Source: Polytrichum commune
Taxonomy: Eukaryota > Streptophyta > Polytrichopsida > Polytrichales > Polytrichaceae
Reading direction: 5' to 3'
Assembly: GCA_950295325.1 (NCBI GenBank)
Contig: OX485809.1
Coordinates: 5,330,001-5,394,000, forward strand
Length of the DNA stretch: 64,000 bases
In this document: positions 43,990-55,534 of the stretch, piece by piece
How positions within the stretch are numbered: the first letter of the stretch is position 1
Layout of the letters: the number at the start of each line of letters is the position of its first letter
Notes under the pieces: generated by a model
The model's input: the letters and a program-made list of their open reading frames with translations, nothing else
Database searches by the model: none
What the model was told of the DNA's origin: nothing
Made by a program: the position numbers and the translations under genes

Positions 43990-45280
43990 AAAATAATCAC
44001 TTGAGTACCTGCAACTATCTACAAGGTAATGGCAACCTGCACCTGTTGCGGGCTATCTAAATGACAATCCCTTGCCAAATGCCAAGTGTTTATGCCCCCA
44101 GAATTCCAAAATTGTGCAAAGGTTTGAGATTGGTAATTAAAATGAAAAATCAGCGTTGAAAAGGCTCATTTCCAAGGTGATTATGAACTCCAATCAACAA
44201 ACTAAGTGCACCAATGGACTCCTAGGAAGATTTCACACAAATTAGGCTCAAATTTCACTCCAATCGGAGTTAATTTGCTCCCAAAAACAAAAATCATTGT
44301 TGAAATTAGCAATTTCAGCAATGATTTTGACTTCCAATCAAAAATCCAATTACACCATTGGATTCCTTGGCAAATTTCACACAAAATAGGCTCAAATTTC
44401 ACTTCAATCGGAGCTAGTATGCCCCCAAATTTGAGCCTCAAAGTTTGTGACAATGAAATGCCAAATTTGAAAGTGAAAGTAAAAAAAAAAAATTAAAAAT
44501 TAAAACAAAAAAACAAAACAAAACAAATTAATTAACTTAATGAACTTAATCTAAGTAACTTAATTAGCCTAAATTAATTAAATTAACTTAACTTAATTAA
44601 CTTAATTAACTCAATATAATTAACTTAACTTAACTTAACCTAATTATGTAATTAATTAACTTAAAAAATAATAAAAATAATAAAAATAATAAAAGGAATG
44701 TCAACCCCCCTTACATGTCAACCCCCCTTTAAGGGGAAGCCAGCTGGGCCTGGCCGGAGCCCGCCCGCCCGTGGGGCCCGGCCGGCGCCCGCCCGCCTAG
44801 CTGGCCTGGGGGTCGGTGTCTGGGGGCCCGGCCTGCGCCACCGCCCGGCCCGGCCTGCATACGCCCGCCCCGGCCCCGGGATCTGCCGCCCGGTGCAGAA
44901 TGGGAGCTCCAAGAGTGTCCGTGGAGCTCCGGAGCTCAAAAAATAAAAAATAAAAAATAAAAAATTCGGATTTTAAGTTTGGTTTGTGTTTGTTTGTAAA
45001 TTAAAAAAAAATTAAACTTTTGCTTTTGCAAATTGCAAGCAAGAATGATGTGACTTGAGAATCTTGAGACCAAATGGAATCTCAAGATTCAACCATCAAC
45101 ACTTGAAGAAAACACAAAGAGACAACAAAAGAAAAATGGGAAGATTTCTCTCAAAATCTTCTTGAAGGTTGCAAGAAATGACAAACTAAGCTTTCAAACA
45201 CTTGTATCACTCATTTGCTCTCATTACTGGGCCATTCTGGCTCAGAAATACAACCAAAAATGAAAAATTTGAACAATTGT
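43990..45280 (-). other. gypsy-2 leader with structured blocks
   Basis: A 1.29 kb leader between the 5' LTR and gag. 44190-44430 is a direct duplication of about 135 bp (AATTTCAC(T)(C/T)CAATCGGAG in both). 44500-44690 is TTAA-rich low complexity. 44735-44925 is extremely GC-rich. No convincing tRNA primer-binding site is found next to the LTR; the minus strand there reads ACAATTGTTCAAATTTTTC. Confidence 0.65.
44735..44925. other. GC-rich block inside the gypsy-2 leader
   Basis: About 190 bp built of GCCCGCCC, GGCCCGG and CCGGCC motifs, flanked on both sides by A/T-only text. It is very different from the rest of the window. The overlapping open frames here (82 and 73 residues) reflect composition only. 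Confidence 0.8.
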
Positions 45281-45721
45281 TGTCAAGTATGAGGGTTTCT
45301 CTCTCCAAGCTTAAGAAACTAAAATGTCTCCTTACAAAGCTTAAGAAACTCTAAAATTCACACACAAGAGTCAAGCTATCTCTCACTCCACAAAGGGAGA
45401 ATCCAAGAGTGCAAGTGGTGGAGAAAGAATGCAAAGGCTTTACTCATAATCTACTACACCATAGCCATGAGAAAGCAACAACAAGCTCTCTCTCTCTCAA
45501 AAATACACTCACAAGACTTGACTTGACAACAATGGCAAGTCAAGAGGCCTTCCTCTCCATACAACCCCAATCCTATGTGGAGTTCATCCATGGAGTGGAT
45601 GAACAACTAACTAGGACTCCCAATGGAGTCCGTTACTCATCCCAACACACATGGACTCCTAGTGGAGTCCATTTACTCCTAAATTGACGTGACTTAGCCC
45701 CCGATGTCACCTCACGTGACA
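45281..45721 (-). repeat. gypsy-2 5' LTR, lacking the U5 block
   Basis: 441 bp from TGTCAAGTATGAGGG to GTGACA. 45289-45721 matches 35883-36315 with one difference. Compared with the left LTR about 99 bases are missing between TGTC and TCAAG, which is the part that would be U5. Confidence 0.85.
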
Positions 45722-45725
45722 CAAG
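45722..45725. repeat. Candidate target duplication of gypsy-2, right (CAAG)
   Basis: Matches 35772-35775. Four bases could agree by chance, but the family's solo LTR has the same duplication length. Confidence 0.6.
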
Positions 45726-48282
45726 CCACACTCATTCAGGGGTACCGGAAGCAAATTCCAATGTCAAATTATCCACAACATTGACGTGACATGAACCTCA
45801 TGCCTACATACTATTCCATGACAAGTTTTGAATGAATGAGAGGTACATTTGCATACAATAGTTTCTTTTCACCGAGGGATCGTGTGGTCTTATCACTACA
45901 TTGGTTATGTTAAATATTGCAGGTCACGCTATTTTGTTATTTGCACTAAATACATTGGAAATAATATTGTGGGTGAACACTTAAATCTACCTGCCCATTC
46001 CTATTTAATATCACAGGTTCATGTTGTAGGCTATAATAATTATGTTGGATAAAATTTAATTTTCATTTAAGATAATTTCACTATAGGCAAAGGAGGTGGT
46101 ATATCATAGGGGCACAACAAGTGTAATGAACAATACACATGCTACTTTTTTGCTTGATGGTGTATCTTGTGGGCCACATTATAAGGTTGCCATTGGTAGG
46201 TTACATTATACATATGTTCACAATGATATCTTCCATACCCAGTCTTGCGGGCTACTGGATGGTGGTTGGCCAATGGACCTAGTTTGCATTAATGCTCATT
46301 TCTCACTCATCTGCCCACATTATTTACCATATTGATGTAGTTATTTTCCACTACATAGATGGTTTTATGACCATGATTGGATACAACAGCCTATCTCCCC
46401 CCAAACACACACACACACCCACATAGAGCCCACCTTCCAAAAGGATGACCATTTGGCTTATCATGAATCATGGAACACCTTGAGCAACACAAGGAGAGTG
46501 GGTTCACATTCATGTTAATGCGAGAACATCAATGTTTTTCCCTCTTTTTTTCTTCTTTTTATGAGAAATCTCCACATTGACAGTGAATAAGATATTCATA
46601 TAAACCCCAAAAAATACGAGGAAAATGTATATGGTCAAAACTTGCCAATAAGTGAGTGCAACACCAAAAGTGTTCATTAAAGGTATGCTTACTTTAAGGC
46701 ATGCGTGCCTAAAAGTAACACAAGCATGAAAGCACCGATTGTAATTTATCCTTAAAGCGTCAGCTAACTTAGTGAGTGCAAGAATGCATTAATTAAGCCA
46801 AAGATAAAAGCAACTTATCACATGCAACATTAAGTACACCATGTTGGCCAGCCACAGTGGTTGTGTAAGAAGGATATGAGAACAATCTATAAAGAGCACC
46901 AACTTGGCCAATCCAATCAAAGATCCACCAACTAAACAAAGCACTGTAAGTTGTAATCCACAAAGATGACTAATACCCTCAATTAGTAGAGGACTCTTGT
47001 GCACACTATGAAATCCATTTTGAGATGATTTTCATATAACAATAGCACATTAGTAAACCCCCCCCCCCCCCCAATGAAACACCAAAAATCCCAATAATAG
47101 AGTGCACTTTGATAAATAATAAGAAACACAAGAATAGAATTATCAAGATAGATAGATAAACAGATAGATAGATGTGCATGTTTCTAACCCACTTGCCAAC
47201 CTAGGTTAATTTCTTGAAAATTTGCAAAAAAAGAAAAGAAAAAATTCCAAACTAGCAAAACCATGGGGGTGTCACTTTAAGGACATCTTTACCTTAGTGG
47301 TATTTTCATTGGCATACATAACATCACTCAACCTCTCATTATTGCTCCCATCTAAACACGAACATCCAAATGAGAGGTTGGGAACAAGCCATAGGCAGAG
47401 GCTAATATTTCTAGTTGTCAAAAAGGCTACATGGCCATAATTTTAGGTTGCGACTTGTGCCAGAAAGTGCTCACAACTACCACATACTTTCAAATTTGAA
47501 GAAATAAAGCTACCTGTAATGTGAACTCAAAGTTGGGCGCATGTCAGTATAGTATCATGAAGTGAGCAATATTCAAGTTGAGTGCTGTGCATTTTGTAAG
47601 AAAGGCCCCAAATAAAGGGAACATTATGCTGAAAATACACCCACCCCACAGTGTAACAGCTTACAACTGAGTAATGTTATGTAATGCCCTTCGGTCTCAA
47701 GTAAAAATTAACCAAAATAAAACAAAATAAAATAAAATCGTGTAGTGGCGTGTGACAGAGCCAAGTTGTCATGGATTGAATTTGATTCCATACGTAGTCA
47801 CGTTTGAGGATTCAATAAGATACCAACCAATCTATATTGATGGTACCACAAACACGGCTCTATACAATTATTTGGGTTTCGGCTGTCGCCTCGTACAATT
47901 GGGTCTTTGGACAAGAAGTAATACGATTGTGGGCCTTATGTGGTCACTCTATTTCCAACTTGGATATCTAGGTTTGAGTTGCATATAACAAACTTGGCAT
48001 GTAGCTAGTGAGCATGTGATTAAGAGCGTACGTTCCAAAGAGACGTTAGAAGTTGGACTACGTGCTCAACACGTGGATCTTCAATGACTCGGTTTTGATG
48101 ACTTTTGCATCTCGACTTTGAATATAAAACTTGGAATGATTGAACACAAAACATGATTCGTATGTAAACGTAATAGATTCGTATGTAAACGTAACAGATG
48201 CATGGGGTGGTTGCACCGCGGCCCCACTTTTTGGTTTATAAGTATGTAGATGGTATGACTATTGGGATTCACGTGGTTACTT
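45726..48282. other. Non-coding stretch, repeats only
   Basis: Contains a C15 tract (47058-47072), a small GATA run near 47150 and a piece near 46560-46650 related to the repeat at 54195-54430. Open frames up to 79 residues have no recognisable domain. Confidence 0.45.
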
Positions 48283-49150
48283 TCAGCCATCGAGTAAAAG
48301 ACGGAGAATCACAACTATGAATGCCTCGATAGGCACCTTGAGGAAAGAAGCAATAGTTGGGGTCACATGTTGGGCACTCAAATTAATCCCATCTATTCAA
48401 GTCCTTGGTGCTTCCAAGTTTCACATGTGGCAGTGCAATTTCGGGAGGCAGCTTGAAATACTCTCATTAGAAGGTTTTTGAGAAGGGTATGGAGTTGCAT
48501 GTGATGTCTCATGTCAAACTACGTTCTTTGACCACCTATCATAATGTGTTGGCCGAACTTCCCAATGAATTATACATTGTTAAGCTCCCTTTGGGTTTTC
48601 AAGAACAACTTGCCCACCTACCCTCCTCTTGGATAGTAAGTTTAGCAACCTCGCCTTCCCGACACCTTGCTGAACAAGGATTTAACACCTGGCACAAATC
48701 AACAACCATGTGGAAGAAATCATGGGGTTTGTCCTCATTGAAACACCCATGACAACCCAACCACATCGAAATCACATGTGATGATATCAATGAGGTTTTT
48801 CTTGCTAAAGAGTGGAACTTTTCCCATCTCGAAGGGTAGAAACCCTTTTACCTCCACCTCAAGGATTTTCTCAAATATGTGAATGCTGTTGAAAATGAGG
48901 CACATTTTGTATTGGAATGTGTCCCCTATATAACCCCATTAGAGGTAAGTTCACATCATTATTTGAGAATGTAGTTCTAGTGAGCCTCAAGTCTTTCTTT
49001 CAATCAGACCATCAAGTTGACATTAGCCTCTATCTCACGAAGGCTCCCGCACTCCACCACTCTAAGAAATTAGTTGGTTTGAGACCATCCTTATGTACTT
49101 TCAATCCCATTGGCCTTTTCATCTTCCCGAACTTTAAAATCAATTCAATT
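48283..49150 (+). pseudogene. LINE fossil, second copy, 5' truncated
   Basis: It begins inside the reverse transcriptase C-terminal region (CAGCCATCGAGTAAAAG, equal to 19088 onward). It continues through YIVKLPLGFQEQLAHLPSSW, AEQGFNTWHKSTTMWKKSWG and CPLYNPIRGKFTSLFENVV to LCTFNPIGLF. It lacks the 5' half, as LINE copies often do. At 48740-48760 it carries the uninterrupted sequence into which gypsy-1 inserted in the sister copy. Frames are broken in several places. Confidence 0.8.
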
Positions 49151-49984
49151 CATTTCATTGTTTGTATGTATGTGTGTCCAAGGTGGTTTTTTTGGGGGGG
49201 GGGGGGTGGGGGGGGTGGGGGGGGGGATTTGTTTGTTGCAATGAAGTGGCTGAAATTGTATGTGGAGTTGGAAGTGCCCACAATAGGATTGCATACCTTA
49301 TATCGACATTAGCTTATTTAACATGACTTTGTCTTTAAACATAAAGGACAATGTGATTTTCTTTGAGGTCACAGAAGGATACTTTGATTAATGTTGAAAA
49401 AAATGCCACAGCACAACCAAGTATACAGACCTTATGTAGTCACTCTCCAAAATTTTACACCTACATTTGAGTCATGTATGGCAAAACTTGTAGTAAAAAA
49501 TGGACACAAAAAGGACATGTGTTATGATGAATTTGGAAGATGTCCTTGAAATATAGATATCATTTTGAATTCAATCGTCAACACAAGTGGGAGGGCGTAT
49601 GCAATCTTTTAAAGAAAATGAGAATGTTCACTTGGACCACTATTAACTTTTGGATGCTAACTCCAATCCTAAAAACATGAAATGGTAACATGCATGATTC
49701 CCAATCGCTAAGTGGATGAAACAATTCCCAATTCAATCCAACAACCCAAATTGTATATGGCATCAGAGGTGTGCACAATGGGACCACATGCCTTAAGGTC
49801 AGTGAAACTAATTCAATTAATTATTTGTATCAAGCACCTATATTTGAGTAGTGGGTGTTTAATTAACGATGTAACAAAAGACACTAGCAAGACATGTGCT
49901 CAAAATTTGTTAAGCATTCTAGGCTCAACAATGAACCAATTGTTTTTGTTTTTTGTTTTTGTTTTTTGTTTTTGTTTTTTTTTT
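49151..49984. other. Non-coding stretch with G-run cluster
   Basis: 49194-49226 holds runs of 13, 8 and 10 G separated by single T. The remainder has short open frames only. Confidence 0.5.
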
Positions 49985-50770
49985 GGGGGGGGGGGTTGTG
50001 TTTCCTTCTTATGACTCATTGTCGGTGAACTTCAATAATTCATAACAATTGAATGTTTAGGTCCAAAACTTTATGGGATTGATCCTGACTTCTTATATAT
50101 TTGCAGATGAACGAAAATTTAAACTTTGCGAATTTGAGTAGTATAAGGTAGTAAACAATAAAAAAAAACCATTTTTAAGACCCATCTACTCAGTGGGCAT
50201 ACTTCTAGATTATTGAATGAAGGACATAAAGAGTAGGCTTGACAAGTCCCAAAACATGGGACATTTGGAGGGGGGGGTGACCTATGTGGCCCTCTTATGG
50301 CTCATTGTTAGTGAACTTTGGTGATTCACAATAATTAAACATTAACTCCAAAACTTCTTCACATACATTTGCATGTGCACATAAATACCAACCTTGAAAA
50401 CATGAGTAGTATTAGGTAGCAAACAACCAAACATAGTCATTTAAGACGCGTCATTTCAGTAAGCGTACTTCCAAACTATTGAATGGAGGAAATAAAGAGC
50501 AATCTTGACAAGTCCCATGACATGGGACTCATTTTTTTGGAGGGGAGCGAGGGACCAACCTGACCTTCTTAAAGGTCATTGTCGCTAGACATAGATAATT
50601 CATAGCATTTAACCATTACCTCCAAAACTTTATGGGACCAGTTCTTGCTTCTTCATATACATGTATGCATGTGTGCACAAATTTCAACCTTGCGAATCTG
50701 AGTAGTATAAGGTAGCGAACAACAACAAAAATAACCATCTAAGACCTTAGCAGGCGTATCTCTTCCACCT
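49985..50770. repeat. Tandem array, three units of about 265 bp
   Basis: Units start near 49985, 50268 and 50535 with a G run. They share GGCTCATTGT or GGTCATTGTCG, ATTCA(C/T)A(A/G)(C/T)A, CCAAAACTT, GAGTAGTAT(A/T)AGGTAGC and GACAAGTCCCA. Units are diverged and non-coding. Confidence 0.75.
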
Positions 50771-51069
50771 TAGTATCAAATGAAGAATATATATATGTAT
50801 ATCTATGTTTCTTTCTTTCTTTCTTTTTGCACAAATTGAAAATTCAATTGCAAGAACAGAGGATATATGTATATCTTCGAAGAGCAGGCTTGGCAGGCTC
50901 CAGGGCATGGGACGGGTTTTTTGGGGAGACTAATTAAGTTAGGAATACTGTAAGGCTGTCGATGGCCATTGACTCAAGCTTGGAACCTGGGGAAATGCAC
51001 TTTAAAGTTACATAAATCAGATCAAAGAGCAAATCCCAATATTGCTTTTCAACATTGACAGGCATCTCT

Positions 51070-51071
<2 letters not shown>

Positions 51072-51104
<33 letters not shown>
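51072..51104. repeat. (GA)n microsatellite
   Basis: An uninterrupted GA run of about 33 bases. Confidence 0.9.
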
Positions 51105-51107
<3 letters not shown>

Positions 51108-51671
51108 CTGCCACTGCCCTGCTGCATGCAACGACTTCAAAGCTTATTAGTTTGGAAGTAAGTAAGCTTTGTTCTCAACTAGAGTTATGTCCTCTTCCCA
51201 CCTGACTCTAGTTGATATCAGGTGGGGTACCCTAAAATCCAGAGGCCATCTCGGAGGTTAACATGTCCACACTGCACTCAGGATCGGAGGAACTTTTTCG
51301 TGTTAGACCTACTATTTTGGTGATAATATTTTATCTTGGTTCCCCACCTGGTTTGCATTTTAAAGCTTTTGTTCTAAATTCATTTTAACAAAAATATGGT
51401 AGTTGACCCTAGGGTAGTTAAAACTTGTTGCGGCCAATTGAGGGCCACTGCCGTTGCGTACTTAGGTGCCCTAAAAGTGTGCCGAATTTACAATAACAGT
51501 AACCATGTTCGGTGGCTGAGGAGGTGGTAAACCGGTTTTGAGGTGGCCAAGTCATCCTTCCACATAGGCTCGGCACTAGATAGAGACGGTAGTGTGAACC
51601 CTACCTAGCTAATACCAAGTTCTAGTCTAAAACCACTTCATGCTAAAGCGAGGTGAGAAGGGGGCATTATA

Positions 51672-52315
51672 TAATAATATCCCGCTTAAGTACGCATCCC
51701 GGTTAAGTACGCAATTTTTTTGACAAAAATCAAGGTTCGGACTTTATTGTCTGAACACGTCATGTAGAGTCAGTTGCTGCAAACACGTGGATTTTTTACG
51801 CTTGACATTCAACATTAGTTTGTTAACGTTTCGCTAAAACATCTCAAACGATCGTCGCAATTCATCATGCATTTGTCCACCTTCCGTTTGAACATCAGAG
51901 CAACGCAATTGGTTGTTGACGTCGAGGACAATGTTGTGTAGAGCTTCAAAGCCTTCGAAGTCGGTAGCATTTTCAAAATTCCACAAATGTCTCGATTGGC
52001 TGGATTTCATCATCGAGAGGTGGTTCCTCTTCAATTCCCATCGTTTCTAGAACTCCATCATTAACATCCTCAAGCATAACAACACAATGTTCTTCGCTAT
52101 TTGCGTCGTCGAACGTTGCATGCTTGCTCGACGCATTCGACTTGCTCAACTTTGCAAAGATTTCACATCGTTGGGCTTCGGTCAAGCGGGTTGCCTCAGG
52201 GTTCATCTGTTTCCCATTATGATTCATCAAATCAAAGGGTCTAGAAAGCGATATGAGTACAGTTCACACCAACGGCTCCAATTCAAAGTGTGCACTTAAG
52301 CGGGAGATTACTGTA
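51672..52315. mobile_element. TIR DNA element with helix-turn-helix fossil (copy 2)
   Basis: It is the inverted counterpart of 8441-9090. The right end CTTAAGCGGGAGATTACTGT and the left part TCCCGCTTAAGTACGCATCC are inverted repeats; the outermost left bases are mutated. The size is almost the same (644 bp), so both derive from one already shortened element. Confidence 0.8.
51834..52230 (-). pseudogene. Truncated CENP-B/pogo-like transposase (copy 2)
   Basis: It reads NHNGKQMNPEATRLTEAQRC, then EIFAKLSKSNASSKHA. After a gap of acidic text it continues in another frame with FEALHNIVLDVNNQLRCSDV and MHDELRRSFEMF. It lacks the second half of the HTH seen in copy 1. No DDE core is present. Confidence 0.55.
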
Positions 52316-53310
52316 TATGGAATTATATATGCATAATTTTCCGCAAGACTTTTAGAACCTCAAATTTATGGTGGCCCACTCGGCCTCCAAGGCGTGTCAT
52401 TTGACTCACTTGTTGGTCACTTTGACCGCTAATTGTAGGGACCTAGAAATTTAATCCAACTGGTGGGTTGATGGCTGTTTTATGTAATGATCGTCGCGCA
52501 TTTCAATTGTGATGATTAATTCATGATGTTTCGGGCCATTTCCATTAAAGTTTTTACTTTGATTGCATTGAGTGTCGGGTAGTTCATAATAACTCGGGAG
52601 GGAAAAAAGCGTTGGATTGCATTGAAACCAGTGCTTTTTCTTTTATTTTCTTTTCCCCGAATTATTAGGAGCCCTTTGAAATGAAGAACAATCATTGGAG
52701 TGATGGAGCTACAAGTGGTTGATAGTATAAACGTCCATCCAAACGTGGACACCTCCATCCAAGTTTTTGTGATTTCAAGAGACGTTTCTCGCGATTTCAT
52801 TCATAAAAAATATTGAATAATCTGTTATTGTTTTTATGTATATTTATTCCTGTTTCTTTTCGTCTTTAAGAAAGGGTTCAACGAAGCAGCGACCAAGACG
52901 TGGCTTGGATAATTGAAGATTTTTGAACCCTTTTATCATTGGGATGTGTGCCATGGGTTTAGGCGAAAACAAACGACTCTTGAGTAATGAATCACAACCC
53001 TCGACTTTCCAAGAAGCTAAAACTAACCCCACGTTTCATGTGTTTTTTTATACAGCGACCGGCCTACCTTTCTATGTCCTAAAAGTGATGAAATCTTAGC
53101 ATGATGGGTTCTTGATCTTTGACAATGCAACACAATCAAATTGTTTCGAAATCGGAGCTTATATGTGATCGTGGAAGAGTTTTAAAGTCATATTCTTGCA
53201 CTTAGAGTTTGTATGGTGCTTGACGCAAATTTTCCAAAAACAATCATGCAATGCTATTCAAGGTAATAATTGTGTTCACATGTCCCCAGAATTTTCATGA
53301 GATTTGTATC
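52316..53310. other. Non-coding stretch, no gene seen
   Basis: Short open frames without recognisable domains on both strands. Confidence 0.4.
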
Positions 53311-53314
53311 ACAA

Positions 53315-53707
53315 TGTCGTGTAAATAGCGATCGTGTGTCACTGCAGCTTGAGTATCAAAGACCACTAACCAATACAACTAAAACATGGCAAAAACACAC
53401 ATAAACGACACACCTCCACATTGCATGTTTTTGCAATAAATCTTGAGTTCTTCTCCCCCTACTTACATTCTTGGATTCTCCTGTGGTGGAGTGAGAGATA
53501 ACTTGACTCATTGTGTGCATTTGAAGAGAGATTTAGAGCTCTTACAAGGGTTTGACTCTCTTCCTTCTCACTTGGCAAGAATGCCAAGCCAAGGAAGAGG
53601 CCCCTCACTTAGGAGCATCTCTCCAACTTCTAAGATTCATCCATCCAAATCTAAATGAATGAACTCCCACAGATAAGGTGTGGCCGCTGACGCCGCATAC
53701 TATGACA
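53315..53707. mobile_element. Solo LTR related to gypsy-2
   Basis: It begins TGTCGTGTAAATAGCGATCG (gypsy-2: TGTCGTGTAAACTAAGATCG) and ends TATGACA. A middle block TGGCAAGAATGCCAAGCCAA parallels the AATGGCAAGTCAAGAGGCC block of gypsy-2. It is 393 bp, flanked by ACAA on both sides (53311-53314 and 53708-53711). No internal region is present, as expected after LTR-LTR recombination. Confidence 0.65.
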
Positions 53708-54194
53708 ACAACCTAAACTTTAAACCCTAGACCACTGCACTTGACGGTCCTTTTGGGTGATCGGTCACTACACATCATAGCAAACTCCACTACTCAATCA
53801 AAGGAAAACCCTTTCACGAGCACATGATGAACCCTAAACCCTAAATTGAGACAATTGGAGGTGGTGGTGGTGGGGGGGGGGGGGGGCTATGTGGCCATCT
53901 AGAGGGAAAAAACTTACTTTGGACTCTTAAATCTTTTGTAGTCCAACTCCATCTTTGAACCTTGAATTGACGATATCTATGAGTGACAAATGTTGACCAG
54001 CCGAGACAATTCCCAAGTTGATCCAACGACCAAAATTGTTGAATATGGAGTTGGAAGTTTCCACAATAGGCCCACACATGGGTAATGTGCCTAATTTGGT
54101 TACTTATCTTCATGGACATTTATATTGGAGCGGTATGTGGTTTGGAACTATGTGCTAAAATTATGGTAACCATTCTAGGTTCGATATGAAGAGT
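53708..54194. other. Non-coding stretch with poly-G tract
   Basis: Contains G15 at 53872-53886 after a GGT run, and a two-unit CCCTAAA motif near 53830. No gene is seen. Confidence 0.45.
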
Positions 54195-54430
54195 CAACTT
54201 AATGGGGAAGGGGAGAGGGGACCTATACAACCATCAAATGAGCACAACAGTCTTCACTTGACAATGAATAAGGTATTCATACATGCTCTGAAAAGCACGA
54301 GGAAGTGGTTGTGGTCTTAATGTAGAATTGCCAACCATCTCATACTAGTCGGGTGTTTTATATCCTAGAAGAAGTGGGCTAGTTGGGACAAAAAAAAAGG
54401 TAACCATTCAAGACCCATCTACCTTGCCTT
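54195..54430. repeat. Dispersed repeat shared with 61075-61305
   Basis: Both contain GAGAGGGG(A)ACCTAT, CTTCAC(A/T)TTGA, CCTAG(A/G)AGAAGTGGGCT and AAGACCCATCTACCTTG in the same order. A shorter relative is near 46560-46650. Function unknown. Confidence 0.65.
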
Positions 54431-55534
54431 GACACACTTATTATCCCAATCAATGCGTATGGTACTAATCCCTGAAACACGTCTTATTTTGCCAAGTCTC
54501 AAAATTAGTGAGGGCTAAATTTTTTACCGAGTGATACTCCAAAATACTTGTAGAGTGGTTACAAAAACAAAATGTATATGCAAACACATGCTTGTCAATC
54601 AATAATGTCAGGATGAATAGTGCCAAGATGAACAATGTCTCCTAGATCTTTTATTGGCACTAATTTCATAAGTGTAAATAAACATAGTATCACCTTCACT
54701 GATTTCCCACACGCACTATATGGCCTCGCTCACTAATCGGGATAGTGAGTGTAATATATTCTGTGAGAATTCATGCGAAAGCAAGGAAGTATTTGAACAT
54801 TCAAGTGGATTCATCAAGAGGCTCCAAATCATCAGGCCCCTGCAAGTCCATGAGTTTAAACTAAGTATAAATCAGGTGCTTAGTTAAACTACCTACTAAC
54901 TAAGGTATGTGGGAGTTATTCGGTTTGTTTTTCATGTTCTCCATCTTCTTCACATTAGATTTAAACAACGGAACTTGTGTTGCGTTTGTAAATCTAAGAT
55001 GAAGCACCACCAAAAATCTGACCTCCTTTGATTTAGTGTTGGCTGGCATCGAAATTGCAAAGGTGTCGATTCCCAATTGAGGTTTCTCTTAATCATTTTT
55101 GTATCTTTAGTAAACCTCCAATGTGTGTAACAATTTGGATCAAGCATGAAGATTGGTTTATGTTGGTATCAAAAAGGAACCTAGATTTAGATGCTTATGG
55201 ATTACATATGGGGGACAACAAAGTCCTCAACAAGTTTATGAATGAATGCTATGGTTTTACATTATCCCTATGATAGGAGTTCATTATTATTCACAAGTTT
55301 ATTTGTATGCTTGTGTTAATGACTAATTATGTATGTAATTTATTTTATATACACAGATTGTCACTCGTATTTTTATCATTGAAATTGTACGTGATTTGTT
55401 TGGACTTTCAAAAAAAAAACTTGTATGTAAGGGGTTTTTTAGAGTATGTTCCGGACGCAATTGGTTCTTGGTTTTTAATGAAAGGTGAACCCCTAGGTTT
55501 TTGGCAAGAGAAGACAAAGATTGTTGTGTGATAG
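54431..55534. other. Non-coding stretch with an R2 fragment
   Basis: 54905-54990 is a partial R2 copy (GTATGTGGGAGTTATTCGG..., AACTTGTGTTGCGTTTG). The remaining open frames are short and unassigned. Confidence 0.45.

Larger units (their letters stand above)
35776..45721 (-). mobile_element. Ty3/gypsy retrotransposon gypsy-2 with DNA methyltransferase and PHD finger
   Basis: The element is about 9.95 kb on the minus strand. The reading order is Gag, two zinc knuckles, aspartic protease, C5 cytosine methyltransferase, reverse transcriptase, RNase H, integrase, PHD finger. All domains lie on one strand between related LTRs, so the methyltransferase is element cargo, not a neighbouring gene. The coding region is broken by TAA at 42955-42957, a frameshift near 40460, TAG at 39894-39896 and a frameshift near 39660. 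The LTR bodies (35883-36315 and 45289-45721) differ at one site only. The ends are rearranged: the U5-like block is present outside and again inside the left LTR but missing from the right LTR. Confidence 0.93.

Noticed and set aside
44698-44946. Coding frames on both strands in the GC-rich block
   Set aside because: Open on both strands because G/C-rich text lacks stop codons; proline, glycine and alanine-rich with no domain.
45225-45280. tRNA-Met primer-binding site in gypsy-2
   Set aside because: Only scattered similarity (TGGT, later GAGCCAG) on the minus strand, too far from the LTR and with too many mismatches.
53826-53846. Interstitial telomere repeat (CCCTAAA)n
   Set aside because: Only two units; chance occurrence in A/T-rich plant DNA is likely.
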